Assembly: GCA_035652435.1 (NCBI GenBank)
Contig: DASRDU010000022.1
Coordinates: 32,717-96,716, forward strand
Source: DASRDU01 sp035652435
GTDB lineage: Bacteria; Acidobacteriota; Blastocatellia; RBC074
Direction: 5' to 3'
Length of the DNA: 64,000 bases
Part shown: positions 18,223 to 27,681 of the stretch, piece by piece
Numbering within the stretch: the first letter of the stretch is position 1
How the letters are laid out: each line of letters begins with the position of its first letter
Made by a program: the position numbers and the translations under genes
Notes under the pieces: model-generated
The model's database searches: none
Told to the model about the DNA's origin: nothing
The model's input: only the letters and a program-made list of their open reading frames with translations

Positions 18223-19368
18223 TTAGTCCCGCACCATTCCTGTGATGTTCTCCGCGACGGCCTCCATCACCCGCTCGACATCTTCCGCCGTGTTGTAGCA
18301 GTGCCACGACAGGCGCAACCCGTCGCGGCGGCTCGATGCGATGATGTCTCGTTCGGCCAGCCGGCGCACCATCGCGTCGGCGTCTTTGCACCTCAACACG
18401 ACGAGCGGGCCGACGCTCTCGGTCGGAGTCTTGATTGACAAGCCCAGTTCGCGCGCGCGTTTGAGGCAGCCTTGGGCCAGTCCCGCGACGTGCGCGGCGA
18501 TCTTCTCAGGGCCGGTCTCAGAGAGCAGCCTGATCCCGGCGAGCGCCGCGTAAACATTCGGAATCGGCGGCGTCCCGCTCTGGAATCGCCGCGCGGTCGG
18601 AGATGGCTCGTTGACCTGCGGGTTGAAAGTGAAAGGATCGGTCTGGGCAAACCAGCCGCCGGTCGTGGGCGTGAGTTGTGAAATGACCTCTTCGCGCACA
18701 TAGAGGAATGCCAGCCCTGACGGCCCGAGCAGGTACTTGAGCGTGCCGGTGACGTAAAAATCCACGCCGAGCGCCTTCACGTCAATCGGCCGCGTCCCCG
18801 CGTCCTGATAATCATCGAGCAGCACGTAAGCCCCCCGGGCGTGCGCGATCTGAGTAATCTGCTGAACGTCCGAGCGGAAGCCGTTGGTGAAGCAGATGCG
18901 CGTCACCGGGACTATCGCCGTCCCGCCGTCAACAGCGCTTTCGTAGGCCGCCGTCGGCAGCCGCTCGCCTTCGGCCTTGAGGAACTCGACTGCGGCGCCG
19001 CGCGATTGCTGCGCCAGCCAGACGTGGCCCATCGTCGGGAACTCGAATTCGCCCAGCACGACTTTGCGGCGCCGGTCGAACCGGAGCGCGCTCGCGATTG
19101 AGTTGATGGCGGCCGAGGCGCAGGAAGTGATCGCCACTTCGTCGGGACTGGCGCCAATGAAAGCGGCAAAGGCGGCGCGCGCCTCTTCATATTTCGCCAC
19201 CCACCGATCCCAGGGCGTGCCGTACTCGTGCCAGCTTGTGATGTATTCCCGCAGCGCGGCTTCGACCCCGGTTGACAGCGCGCCCTGCGAGCAGCTGCTC
19301 GCGTAGGTTTTATGGCGGAGGATCGGGAAACGGGAGCGGATGTTCTGAATCTCAGCGGGTGTCAGCAT
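18223..19368 (-). CDS. Class V PLP-dependent aminotransferase-like enzyme
   Basis: The 381-residue protein has the class V fold pattern: N-terminal substrate segment (YASSCSQGALSTGVEAAL), ITSCASAAINS for phosphate binding, LLDDYQDAG with the cofactor-contacting Asp, and the Schiff-base lysine in VTGTLKYLLGPSG. Overall order resembles the kynureninase/isopenicillin-N-epimerase/cysteine-desulfurase group. It lacks an obvious mobile cysteine loop, so cysteine desulfurase activity is less likely. Coupled to the permease downstream, it may act on an imported amino acid. Start at ATG 19368 is the first in frame. Confidence 0.78.
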   Translation of the reverse strand: MLTPAEIQNIRSRFPILRHKTYASSCSQGALSTGVEAALREYITSWHEYGTPWDRWVAKYEEARAAFAAFIGASPDEVAITSCASAAINSIASALRFDRRRKVVLGEFEFPTMGHVWLAQQSRGAAVEFLKAEGERLPTAAYESAVDGGTAIVPVTRICFTNGFRSDVQQITQIAHARGAYVLLDDYQDAGTRPIDVKALGVDFYVTGTLKYLLGPSGLAFLYVREEVISQLTPTTGGWFAQTDPFTFNPQVNEPSPTARRFQSGTPPIPNVYAALAGIRLLSETGPEKIAAHVAGLAQGCLKRARELGLSIKTPTESVGPLVVLRCKDADAMVRRLAERDIIASSRRDGLRLSWHCYNTAEDVERVMEAVAENITGMVRD

Positions 19369-19645
19369 GGGCGGCGCCTTCCTGATTTGATTGTCGTGGC
19401 AGGATTGTAAGGTTATCGAAATTTATTGCAATGCCGCGCGCCTGCTTTCCGGGCGCGGCCTGCCCGGGGATTGTGACAGGCCGGGCGGACGACGGTTGAC
19501 AGATGGTTCGGCCAGAGTCTTCAATAGGGCCGGCGTATCGCAGAAAGTTCAGAGATAAGCAGAAAGTCTCGTCAAATGATTTGAGCCGGGGCAGGAGAAG
19601 AGGTATGGAAACCGGGCTCATCGGAGGCAGTGATTGGAGGTTCGC

Positions 19646-20581
19646 TTGAGTGGTAAGCAGCCGATCGTCGGTCCCTGGCTGGGGCAGCCGGACCCGTCCG
19701 GCGAGTTTGCCGGCATCTATTATCAGTTCAGTGAGTGGCGCGACTTTTCTGATGTCATTCAACTGCCCGAGACCAACGAGTTGTTATTCGTTGACGATTC
19801 CCAGCCGTGGTTATTTCTCAAACTAATCAGCGGGGTCGGCCAGCCCGACCACCATTCCGAAGCGCTGACCAATAACGACATCCGCCTTGATGACGCGGAG
19901 GCATTGACCACCGACGGCGCGGGCCGGGTGTATGCCTGCACCGCGCATGCGATCAGGAAAAGAAGCCTGAGGCTCAAAAAACTGCAGGCGTTCTTCCGCT
20001 TCCGCATCGAGGAGCGGGACTGGCTCGTCCCGGACGGCGTGATCACCAACCTGCGCGAGGCACTGGCGGCGCACTACGATTTCATCCGCGAGGTGATCAA
20101 CCACCCGAAGAAAAAAGGCGGGCTCAACATCGAGGGGCTGGCGTGGGATGAGGCGAACGCGCGGCTGCTCGTGGGCCTGCGCGCGCCGCTGCTCGGGGTG
20201 AGCGCCTGCCTGCTCCCGGTCAAAACCGATCCGCAGTTGCCGTTCACGACCGACCACCTCGGATTCCAGGCGCCGATCAGCCTTGGGATTCCGGGCAAGG
20301 GAATCCGTTCGATTCAATTTGACCGTAAGCTACAGTTGTTTCTCATCCTCGTCGGGAATGTCAGGAAAGGCAGTGGCCGCGACTTCAGCCTCTGGGTCTG
20401 GGACGGCCACGCGGGCAATCCGGCGCGGCAGGTCACATCCGTGCGCTTCCGCGACTACTTCAACCCGGAAGGCGTGACCGGCGTCAGACTCCTGAACGGG
20501 GAGGAATTTGTCTTCATTGTCAGCGACAACGGCGGTGGTTATCTGAAACTGCGCTACGAGGAATTGAAGCTCGACAGCTGA
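19646..20581 (+). CDS. DUF3616-like protein (311 aa)
   Basis: TTG 19646 is favoured because GGAGG lies five bases upstream (19636-19640). The sequence shows repeated beta-propeller-like strands and the signature GGLNIEGLAWDEANARLLVG, LRAPLLG, then FSLWVWDG and FNPEGVTGV. The same pattern recurs in the C-terminal third of the FHA protein at 22272-24647, so the two are paralogues by domain. No signal peptide is seen, hence cytoplasmic. Function unknown; propeller domains of this kind often bind ligands. It heads a cluster with an outer-membrane barrel, the FHA fusion and an exported protein. Confidence 0.7.
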   Translation: MSGKQPIVGPWLGQPDPSGEFAGIYYQFSEWRDFSDVIQLPETNELLFVDDSQPWLFLKLISGVGQPDHHSEALTNNDIRLDDAEALTTDGAGRVYACTAHAIRKRSLRLKKLQAFFRFRIEERDWLVPDGVITNLREALAAHYDFIREVINHPKKKGGLNIEGLAWDEANARLLVGLRAPLLGVSACLLPVKTDPQLPFTTDHLGFQAPISLGIPGKGIRSIQFDRKLQLFLILVGNVRKGSGRDFSLWVWDGHAGNPARQVTSVRFRDYFNPEGVTGVRLLNGEEFVFIVSDNGGGYLKLRYEELKLDS

Positions 20582-20675
20582 CCTGCCGACAATCAGCCGG
20601 CAACCAGTCCAAACATAAAGAGTGGCCTTACCAGTTACACGGGTCACAAGGCAGGAAAGGAGAATAAGTAGAATA

Positions 20676-22094
20676 ATGATCAAATCGTTACTGAGAGTGG
20701 CAATCACGGTCGCGGCGGGATTGATCCTGATCGGCATGCTGGCCTCTGGTCACCCCTGTCAGGCGCAGGTGAGTGAGTCCTCGGCGCCGAACCAGACGGT
20801 CGCGGCGCTCAAAGCCGGGGCGCTCGCGAGCTTTTCTCTGCGCCAGGTCGTGCCTTCCGCCGGGGACGCGGAGAGTGCGGATGAAACCGACGCGGTCGCG
20901 TCACCCGCGCAGGGTGGCCGGGCCGGCTCCGTCGCCGCGCGCGTCAAGTCGCGTTCGCGCAACTACCCGCGGCGCGACAACCGCATCGCCATCAATCTGG
21001 GTAACAAACACCTCAACGCCATCTTCGGCGGCTTCGAGCAGGGCGCCGGGATCGGCGGCGGGATCGAACTGACGACTGCGGATTCGATCCACGGCATAGA
21101 GTTCCGGGTGACCCTCCTTGGCTCGACGCGCCTCTACCGGGCAGTCGAGGGCGAGGTCTTCTTCCCGAGGGTCGTGGATGAGCGGACGCATGCCTCATTC
21201 CAGTATGCCTACAGCCGGCGGACCCGGGATCGCTTCTTCGGCATCGGCCCGCGCACGCCCCAAAGCAATAAGACGAATTTTGACCTGGAGGAACGCAGCG
21301 TCACCGCCGCACTCTTCCGCGACTTCACCGAACACTTTCAGGCCGGCGTCTATTTCGGCTACACCGACGCGGACGCCTACCGCGGCCAGCGGGATAATGA
21401 GCAGTTCGTTGACGTCCTCTTCTCCGGCAATCCGGCAGTCGTCCCGATCACCCGCTGGGTGCCCGGGCTGCACTCCGGCTCGAAGGTCACCTCCTACGGC
21501 CTCTTCGGCGAGTACGACCGGCGCAACAACGGGCGGGGGCTGACCCGCGGATTCTATTTCTACGGCCGGGTCGCCTCGGCGGACGGGCGTGACAAGAGTG
21601 CCTTCTCTGACTACGGCTGGCTCGAAGGGGAACTGGACGCGCGCGGGTATGTGCCAGTATTCAGCGACAAGACTTCGCTCGCGCTCCGCGTCGCGACCGA
21701 ACTCAAGGCCCCGAAGGGCAACAGTCAGATCCCGTTTTATGACCTCGCGCGGCTGGGTGGCCGCAGCTACATGCGCGGGTTCGACACCTTCAGATTTTAC
21801 GGCCAGAATTCGCTGCTCGGCTCGGTCGAACTGCGGCAGACGGTCTATGCCAGAAAGGAGGATCAGGGGGCGGACGTGATCCTCTTCGGCGACGCCGGGC
21901 AGGTCTGGGGCGACAGCCGCTCGCGGACCAACCCGGGTGTCATCCAGAACGACCGCTTCATCTCTGCCAACTGGCGGGCCTCGATGGGCGTGGGCTTTGC
22001 ATACCGCGTCTCGAAGGCGTTCGCCGTCCGCGCTGATTACGGGCACAGCAATGAAGCCAACAAGATCTACTTCGCCGTCAGTCGCGGATTCTGA
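20676..22094 (+). CDS. Outer-membrane beta-barrel, BamA/Omp85-like surface antigen
   Basis: ATG 20676 follows AAAGGAG and gives a signal peptide (MIKSLLRVAITVAAGLILI, Ala-rich end near CQAQ). After an ~85-residue linker, alternating polar/aromatic strands fill the rest: HLNAIFGGFEQGAGIGGGIE, RTRDRFFGIG, and the barrel-lid motif LGGRSYMRGF equivalent to the (V/I)RGF of Omp85 proteins. The last strand ends AVSRGF, a typical C-terminal aromatic. No POTRA domain is evident, so it is a short D15-type member, perhaps a lipase-domain-free export porin. Neighbours suggest a dedicated envelope system. Confidence 0.75.
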   Translation: MIKSLLRVAITVAAGLILIGMLASGHPCQAQVSESSAPNQTVAALKAGALASFSLRQVVPSAGDAESADETDAVASPAQGGRAGSVAARVKSRSRNYPRRDNRIAINLGNKHLNAIFGGFEQGAGIGGGIELTTADSIHGIEFRVTLLGSTRLYRAVEGEVFFPRVVDERTHASFQYAYSRRTRDRFFGIGPRTPQSNKTNFDLEERSVTAALFRDFTEHFQAGVYFGYTDADAYRGQRDNEQFVDVLFSGNPAVVPITRWVPGLHSGSKVTSYGLFGEYDRRNNGRGLTRGFYFYGRVASADGRDKSAFSDYGWLEGELDARGYVPVFSDKTSLALRVATELKAPKGNSQIPFYDLARLGGRSYMRGFDTFRFYGQNSLLGSVELRQTVYARKEDQGADVILFGDAGQVWGDSRSRTNPGVIQNDRFISANWRASMGVGFAYRVSKAFAVRADYGHSNEANKIYFAVSRGF

Positions 22095-22271
22095 GTCGTC
22101 CGGGCGCGAGCGGGGCAGTGCGTCAGCGGTTAGTTGTCATGGCCGGCGGATCACAACAAGGGTTTGCGCCCGGGAACTCAGGCGAGCTACTATTGCGGGC
22201 CGGGAACTTCTTTTTAGTGGTGACAGCATTCCGGATAGTGTGGGCGTCCGGGTAACTGCAACTGCAGAATA

Positions 22272-24647
22272 ATGGCCATGACTGGTTCCAACGATGTGCC
22301 GTCAAGGGGAGTGAAGACACAACCCGAGCCGGGCAGACAGCAAGCCACCCTGCGCATTCAGCTCCAGGACGGCGATGTCATTGAACACGAGCTGACGCAG
22401 GAAGAGACGACCGTGGGCAAGGGGCTGGCCAACGACCTGGCGCTCGGCGACCCCACGGTCTCCAACACCCACGCGGTGATCCGCCTCGAAGACGGCGCGT
22501 ACACCATCAGGGATCTGAACAGCCGCAACGGGACTTCAGTCAACGGCGAGCGCGTGACTGAGACGCGCCGGCTGCGGGACGGCGATGTCCTCAAACTGGG
22601 GCGCTCCGTCCTCACCTTTCACCTGACCCGCCACCGGGAAACCGCCCTGGTCAATTCAAGCCCGACCGTCGAGCTTTCTCACCACGAGACGCCGCTCGCG
22701 CTCACCGAAGATTCGCTGGCCCAGATCGTGACGGCGGCCGGGCTGGTAGCCCGGCCGGACCTTGAGCGCCTGCGGGGGCCGGAGGCCGGTGGCCGTCGTC
22801 TCTACCGCGCGCTGATTGATGAGCATCTGGCCGGCGAGGAACAATTGCGCGACCTGATGAGTACTGCCTTCCGCATCCCGACAATCAGCCTCGTGGCGAC
22901 GCCGCCGGATGAGGCGGCCGTCGTGGCCTTCCCCCCGCAACTGGCGCTCAGAGGGGCCGTCTTCCCGGTCAGCGTTGGTGCCGACCGCTGGACGGTCGCC
23001 GTGGCCGATCCGACCGACACGGCCTTCATTGAAGATCTCAGGCGCGAACTCGGCCGGGAGGTCGAATTGAGGCTGGCGACCCGGGGCGAGATCACGGGTC
23101 TGCTCGATCAGCATTACGGGCCGCGACTCATCGGCGTGCTGCCTTCGGGCGAAAAGTTTGAGTATCACCTGCGCGAGCTGGAGGTGGCCATCGGCAAGGC
23201 GCCGCACAACCTCATCGTCCTGACCGAGCCGACCGTGAGCAACACGCACGCGGTCGTCCTGACGCGCCAGGGGAGTTGCAGCATCATTGATCTGGGCAGC
23301 CGCAACGGCACCTTTGTCAACGGCGAGCGCGTCGGCAATGAGGCGCGGCCGCTCCGGCACGGCGACCTGATCAAACTGGGGCAGGCGCTGCTCACCTTCC
23401 GCAACCCGGCGGAGACGGGCGAGAGCCGGACGGGTCAGCTGACGGCCGCCGTACTCGATGATGTGAGAAGGCGGGCGGGCGAGCCCGCCGCCCCGAAACC
23501 TGCCGCGAACATTCCCGCTCAGAGACCGCCACTCGAAGTCGCGCCACTCGCGGCAGCTTCAGTCGCCGCCGGCGCCGCAGAGACTGAGGAGGAGAAGGGC
23601 GAGAAGAAGAAAAAGAAGAAGAAAAAGGAAAAGGACGACCGGCTCAAAGCGGCGATCCTTAATTCCATGAGCCGGATTGTGGCCACGATCTTGAGCGCCG
23701 TCCTGAGCGTCGTGATTGCTGTTTATGTGTTGCGCTCCGGCTCAGGCCCCGGCACCTCCGGTGGCAAGAGCAAGGTGAAATTCAAGCCTGCCAAATCCAA
23801 TTCCCCCACCCCATTCCAGGGCGGCTCGTTCGAGGCCTCCGGTGTGGTCCAGGTCGGCGGCACGAACGCCGTCCTCTTCGTTGACAACAAGAGGCCGGGC
23901 GAAGTGTTCTGGATGCAGCTTGACGAGACAGGCAAACAGGTGGGAGACGTCAAGCCGATCCCCCTCGGCACGGAGGTCAAAGATCCTGAGGGCATCACCT
24001 ACGGCGGCTCCTTCTACTACGTCGTCGGTTCGCAATCGGACTCGGGCGCCGGGGAGAAAAATGCGCTCGTGCGCTTCGCCATTGACTCCGCGGGGCAGCG
24101 CCTCGCGGGTCAGGCCGAAGTGATCCCGAACCTGAGCGGCTTCCTGCTCGATAAGATCCCCGAGCTGAAAGGGGACGCGCAGGGCGGCCTCAACATCGAA
24201 GGCATCGCCTGGGATCCGAACCACGAGCGGCTGCTGCTCGGCCTGCGCTCGCCGCTGATTGACGATCAGGCGCTGCTCGTGCCGCTCAAACTGGCCGACC
24301 CGCGCGGGCCGTTTGCCGCCGGCAACCTGCGCCTTGATGAGCCGCGCGTGATCCGGTTGTCGCTCGGCGGTCAGGGGGTTCGTGACATCCACTACGACAG
24401 CCGGCTCAAATCGTTCCTGATCATTTCGGGCGCGCCGGAACACAAGGGGAAGACGGATTTCAGCCTCTGGGAGTGGAGTGGCAATGCCGACCAGCAGGGC
24501 GATAACGCGCCCCGCGAGGTTGAGACCCTCGACCGCGGGATGAAGCCCGAAGGCGTGGCCCACGTGAAGATCAACGGCACCGATTTCATCTTCATCGTCG
24601 GTGACGCCAGCAGCCATCTGAAACTGGATTACTCGGACAAGGAGTAA
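22272..24647 (+). CDS. FHA-MshEN-FHA-TM-DUF3616 fusion protein
   Basis: The 791-residue product has clear modules. FHA 1 (about residues 20-115: TVGKGLANDLALGD, SNTHAVIR, SRNGTSVNG) is followed by a region like the N-terminal MshEN domain of type II/IV secretion ATPases (about 135-285: LIDEHLAGEEQLRDLMS, ADRWTVAVADPTD). FHA 2 spans about 290-385 (SNTHAVVL, SRNGTFVNGERVG). A Lys/Glu-rich coiled stretch (about 435-456), one transmembrane helix (about 465-487) and a DUF3616-like domain to the end (GGLNIEGIAWDPNHERLLLG) complete it. FHA domains bind phosphothreonine and MshEN domains can bind c-di-GMP. The protein would read kinase and nucleotide signals inside and place the propeller outside. 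Fusion order is unusual. Confidence 0.8.
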   Translation: MAMTGSNDVPSRGVKTQPEPGRQQATLRIQLQDGDVIEHELTQEETTVGKGLANDLALGDPTVSNTHAVIRLEDGAYTIRDLNSRNGTSVNGERVTETRRLRDGDVLKLGRSVLTFHLTRHRETALVNSSPTVELSHHETPLALTEDSLAQIVTAAGLVARPDLERLRGPEAGGRRLYRALIDEHLAGEEQLRDLMSTAFRIPTISLVATPPDEAAVVAFPPQLALRGAVFPVSVGADRWTVAVADPTDTAFIEDLRRELGREVELRLATRGEITGLLDQHYGPRLIGVLPSGEKFEYHLRELEVAIGKAPHNLIVLTEPTVSNTHAVVLTRQGSCSIIDLGSRNGTFVNGERVGNEARPLRHGDLIKLGQALLTFRNPAETGESRTGQLTAAVLDDVRRRAGEPAAPKPAANIPAQRPPLEVAPLAAASVAAGAAETEEEKGEKKKKKKKKEKDDRLKAAILNSMSRIVATILSAVLSVVIAVYVLRSGSGPGTSGGKSKVKFKPAKSNSPTPFQGGSFEASGVVQVGGTNAVLFVDNKRPGEVFWMQLDETGKQVGDVKPIPLGTEVKDPEGITYGGSFYYVVGSQSDSGAGEKNALVRFAIDSAGQRLAGQAEVIPNLSGFLLDKIPELKGDAQGGLNIEGIAWDPNHERLLLGLRSPLIDDQALLVPLKLADPRGPFAAGNLRLDEPRVIRLSLGGQGVRDIHYDSRLKSFLIISGAPEHKGKTDFSLWEWSGNADQQGDNAPREVETLDRGMKPEGVAHVKINGTDFIFIVGDASSHLKLDYSDKE

Positions 24648-24768
24648 TCACCGCCGGACCCCGGGGAGCCCCCGTCGGGCGCTTGCGGGTAATCAGTCAA
24701 TCGAGAACTGCCGTAATCCCGGCCGGTACGTCCACTACCGGCGATTTGATTACTCAGGGAGAATTACC

Positions 24769-25815
24769 ATGACTCTGAAATTCAGACACATCGTCGTCGC
24801 ATTCCTCGCCTGCCTGCTCAGTTTTTCCTTCTACGCCCAGGCTCAGAAGAAAAAAGAGAAAGGCAAAGATGCCGCCGCGCCTTCGGAGAAAAAAGCCAAA
24901 GCCATCGAGTCCGCCGCCGCGCTCCCGGCGGTGCTGTGGCGCGAGCCGACTGACATCGCCACGCGTGACCTCTATTACGGTCAGGGGGGGAAGGAACAGG
25001 CGCCGCAGGGTAAGTTCACCTTTGTCGAAGAGGATCCGGGCGGCTCGAACCCCAAATTCGAGGTCAAGGATGAGAGCGGGCAGCGGTGGAAAGTCAAACT
25101 CGGCGAGGAGTCCCAGCCCGAAACGGTCGCCAGCCGCCTCATCTGGGCGGTCGGCTATTTCACCGACGAGGATTATTACCTGCCCGAAATGCGCGTCGAG
25201 GGCATGCCAAAGCTCAAGCGCGGTCAGAGTAAGGTCTCCTCGGACGGCACGGTTCGCGGCGCGCGCCTGGAGCGCCACGTGAAGGGGCAGAAGACCCTCG
25301 GCAACTGGAGCTGGTTCGACAACCCCTTCAACGGGACCAAAGAACTGAGCGGCCTGAAGGTCATGATGGGGCTGATCAATAACTGGGACCTGAAGGAAGT
25401 CAACAACAAGATTTATCTTGAAAAGGATACCGAGCGCCGCTACGTGGTCAGCGACCTCGGCGCCGCCTTCGGCAAAACCGGCAACACAAGCAGCCGGTCG
25501 AAGGGGGATCTGGAGGATTACGTCAAATCGAAATTCATCGCGCGCGTGAACGCGCAGTCGGTGGATTTCGACTTTCACAGCCGCCCGTCTTTCCTCTTCA
25601 GGGTGAAGGGGGATTACTACAAGGAGCGGGCCGACATGGAGAAGATCATGATGAACATCCCGCGCGCGGACGCCAAATGGATCGGCAGCGTACTCGGGCA
25701 ACTTTCAGAAAAGCAGATCAGCGACGCCTTCCGCTCCGCCGGATACGGGCCCGCCGAGGTCAGCGGCTACACCCGGAAGGTGATGGAGAGGATCGCCGAG
25801 TTGAATAAGCTCTGA
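24769..25815 (+). CDS. Exported protein with kinase-like motifs, unknown
   Basis: ATG 24769 behind GGGAGAATT. A signal peptide ends at YAQA/Q (about residue 25), followed by a charged KKKEKGKDAA linker. The mature part has NNWDLKEVNNKIY (about 202-214) and RYVVSDLGAAFGK (about 222-234). The Asp-x-Lys-x-x-Asn and Asp-Leu-Gly spacing recalls the catalytic and metal loops of HipA/PI4-kinase-like or Fam20-like enzymes, and RLIWAVGYFTDEDYY precedes them. That is motif-level inference only. It is the last gene of the barrel/FHA cluster and should be periplasmic; a phosphotransferase there could supply phosphothreonine or lipid marks. No family is firmly recognised. Confidence 0.55.
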   Translation: MTLKFRHIVVAFLACLLSFSFYAQAQKKKEKGKDAAAPSEKKAKAIESAAALPAVLWREPTDIATRDLYYGQGGKEQAPQGKFTFVEEDPGGSNPKFEVKDESGQRWKVKLGEESQPETVASRLIWAVGYFTDEDYYLPEMRVEGMPKLKRGQSKVSSDGTVRGARLERHVKGQKTLGNWSWFDNPFNGTKELSGLKVMMGLINNWDLKEVNNKIYLEKDTERRYVVSDLGAAFGKTGNTSSRSKGDLEDYVKSKFIARVNAQSVDFDFHSRPSFLFRVKGDYYKERADMEKIMMNIPRADAKWIGSVLGQLSEKQISDAFRSAGYGPAEVSGYTRKVMERIAELNKL

Positions 25816-25835
25816 CCGACAGGGTTTCAGCACAG

Positions 25836-27656
25836 TTATTGCAACGTGAAGTTGAAAGTCAGGATGCCCTGGACTTTGACGGGAACGCCTGACAACTCTG
25901 TGGGTTTGAAGACCCACTGCCTGGCCGCCTGTACCGCTGCATCGCGAAGCAGCGGATGACCGCTGATGGCGCTCGCCGAGATGACCTGACCGTCTTCAGA
26001 AATAGTGACTGCCACCTGGACTGCACCGGACGCCTTCGCCGCTTTGGCAATTGCCGGATATGGTGGTTGCACCCTCCTGATGGCATTACCCTGCAGGACT
26101 CCCCCGCCTATTCGTACAGCCTGAGGCGTGCTGCCCTGCGTTCCCCTTCCTGATGAACCGGGAGAAGGCGATGGCCGGGGGCGAGTCTCCTGGGCAGCGG
26201 GCGTGGGAGATTGCACCGGTCTGGCCGTCACAGCAGCAATCGGTGAAGTCGTCGGCTTTGCGGTCGGGGTGGCCGGTTGATTCGATTGCCGTGATGGTGC
26301 AGGGGCAGGCGGAGACTCGGCCTTGCCGGGAAGCGGACCAGCCTCTCCCCCGGCCGGAGCCTTTTCGGCAGTTGCGCGCTGAGCGGCCTGTTCAGCGGAC
26401 TCCTGATCGCTGAATGCGTATTGATACAGCCCGTACCCGCCGCCCAGTCCCAGTAACACTACGCCGCCAATAATCACGCTGAGCGGGGACTGCCAGCGTC
26501 GAGCCGGCGGCTCGGTGATAGAGGTGAACAGCGGCCTTTCCGGCAGGCGGCCCATCGGCTCTGCGCCTTCGGAAGCAGCAGCCTGCGTGGGCTGGGTGGG
26601 TCTGGTTTCAGGCGGCGCGGGAGCCGGAGGGGTTTTCGGCGGATCTCTTTGAACGAACGCCTTCGGTTTCGGTGGGGCGTCCATTTCGCGCGCTTCAACT
26701 CCCGGCGCAGGCGCTTGTGCCGTCGCACTGACCGCCCGGTCAAACAGCTCAGGGATTTCACTGACGCGCTGGGGCCGCTCGGCGGGATCTTTCGCCATCA
26801 TCCGGCTGACAAGCTGATCGAGCGCGGGAGGGGCGTCCGGGCGGATGGTGCGCAAGGCAGGAGGGGGGGCGGAAACGTGCATCTGGATCAACTCGTGAAT
26901 CGAGGTGGCGTTGAAGGGCAGCGCGCCGGTCAGCATCTGATAGATCATGACGCCGAGCGAGTAAATGTCCGACCGTGCATCTATGCGTGACCCGACCTGA
27001 AACTGCTCCGGGCTGGCGTAATGAGGAGTCCCCATCATCGCCGAAACCGGCGAGCCGGCGGTATCAGTGATCACCTTGCCGATCCCGAAGTCGAGTACCT
27101 TGACCTGTTCGCGCCCGCCTGATCGCCTGATCAGCATGACGTTTGAAGGCTTGAGGTCGCGATGAACGACGTGAGCCGTGTGGGCTTCCTCCAGCGCGGC
27201 GGCGACCTGCCGCAGGATCATTGACGCGCGCTCAAAACTGAGCGGGTCGCGTGTCGAAATTTCATCTTCCAGCGTCTTCCCCTCCAGCCACTCCATCACC
27301 ATGTAGGCGATGCCGTCGCTGGTTTGCCCGGCGTCCTTGACGTCCACAATATTCTCGTGGCTCAGGCGTCCCGCCATTTTCGCCTCCCGCTCAAACAGCG
27401 TCAGCACCTTTTCGTTCCCGACGGCCAGATGTGGCAGCACGATCTTGACTGCGACGCGGCGATCAATTCCGGTGTGCAGTGCGCCGTAGACCGCTCCCAT
27501 GCCGCCAATCCCGATGAGTGAATCGAGGCGGTACTTATCCGCGAGGGTGCGTCCGATGAGGTGAAACGGGTCCTGCAGTGACAGCTGCTCGCCATCATCG
27601 AGGCAGAATCGCTGGGCGTTAGGGTAGGATTTCTTACACTTCGGGCAAAATTTCAT
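25836..27656 (-). CDS. Ser/Thr protein kinase with Zn-ribbon and TonB-like C-terminal domain
   Basis: The 606-residue protein begins with a short ribbon (MKFCPKCKKSYPNAQRFC). The Hanks kinase domain (about 40-300) has IGIGGMGAVYG, VAVKIV, HRDLKPSNV, LDFGIGK and GTPHYASPEQ, so it should be active. A Pro-rich stretch, a transmembrane helix (LSVIIGGVVLLGLGGGYGLY, about 388-408) and a long Pro/Ala/Thr-rich linker lead to a TonB-type C-terminal domain (PPYPAIAKAAKASGAVQVAV to the end). Kinase inside and TonB-like tail in the periplasm implies a link from envelope state to cytoplasmic phosphorylation. The FHA protein nearby is a candidate substrate reader. Stop-to-stop it is convergent with the exported protein gene. 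Confidence 0.87.
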   Translation of the reverse strand: MKFCPKCKKSYPNAQRFCLDDGEQLSLQDPFHLIGRTLADKYRLDSLIGIGGMGAVYGALHTGIDRRVAVKIVLPHLAVGNEKVLTLFEREAKMAGRLSHENIVDVKDAGQTSDGIAYMVMEWLEGKTLEDEISTRDPLSFERASMILRQVAAALEEAHTAHVVHRDLKPSNVMLIRRSGGREQVKVLDFGIGKVITDTAGSPVSAMMGTPHYASPEQFQVGSRIDARSDIYSLGVMIYQMLTGALPFNATSIHELIQMHVSAPPPALRTIRPDAPPALDQLVSRMMAKDPAERPQRVSEIPELFDRAVSATAQAPAPGVEAREMDAPPKPKAFVQRDPPKTPPAPAPPETRPTQPTQAAASEGAEPMGRLPERPLFTSITEPPARRWQSPLSVIIGGVVLLGLGGGYGLYQYAFSDQESAEQAAQRATAEKAPAGGEAGPLPGKAESPPAPAPSRQSNQPATPTAKPTTSPIAAVTARPVQSPTPAAQETRPRPSPSPGSSGRGTQGSTPQAVRIGGGVLQGNAIRRVQPPYPAIAKAAKASGAVQVAVTISEDGQVISASAISGHPLLRDAAVQAARQWVFKPTELSGVPVKVQGILTFNFTLQ

Positions 27657-27681
27657 GGGGCCTCCTCAATAATGTCACCTG

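Noticed and set aside
18203..18391. An N-terminal extension of the amino-acid permease.
   Set aside because: It overlaps the aminotransferase gene and is Arg/His-rich without homologous features; the ATG at 18202 gives a normal permease N-terminus.
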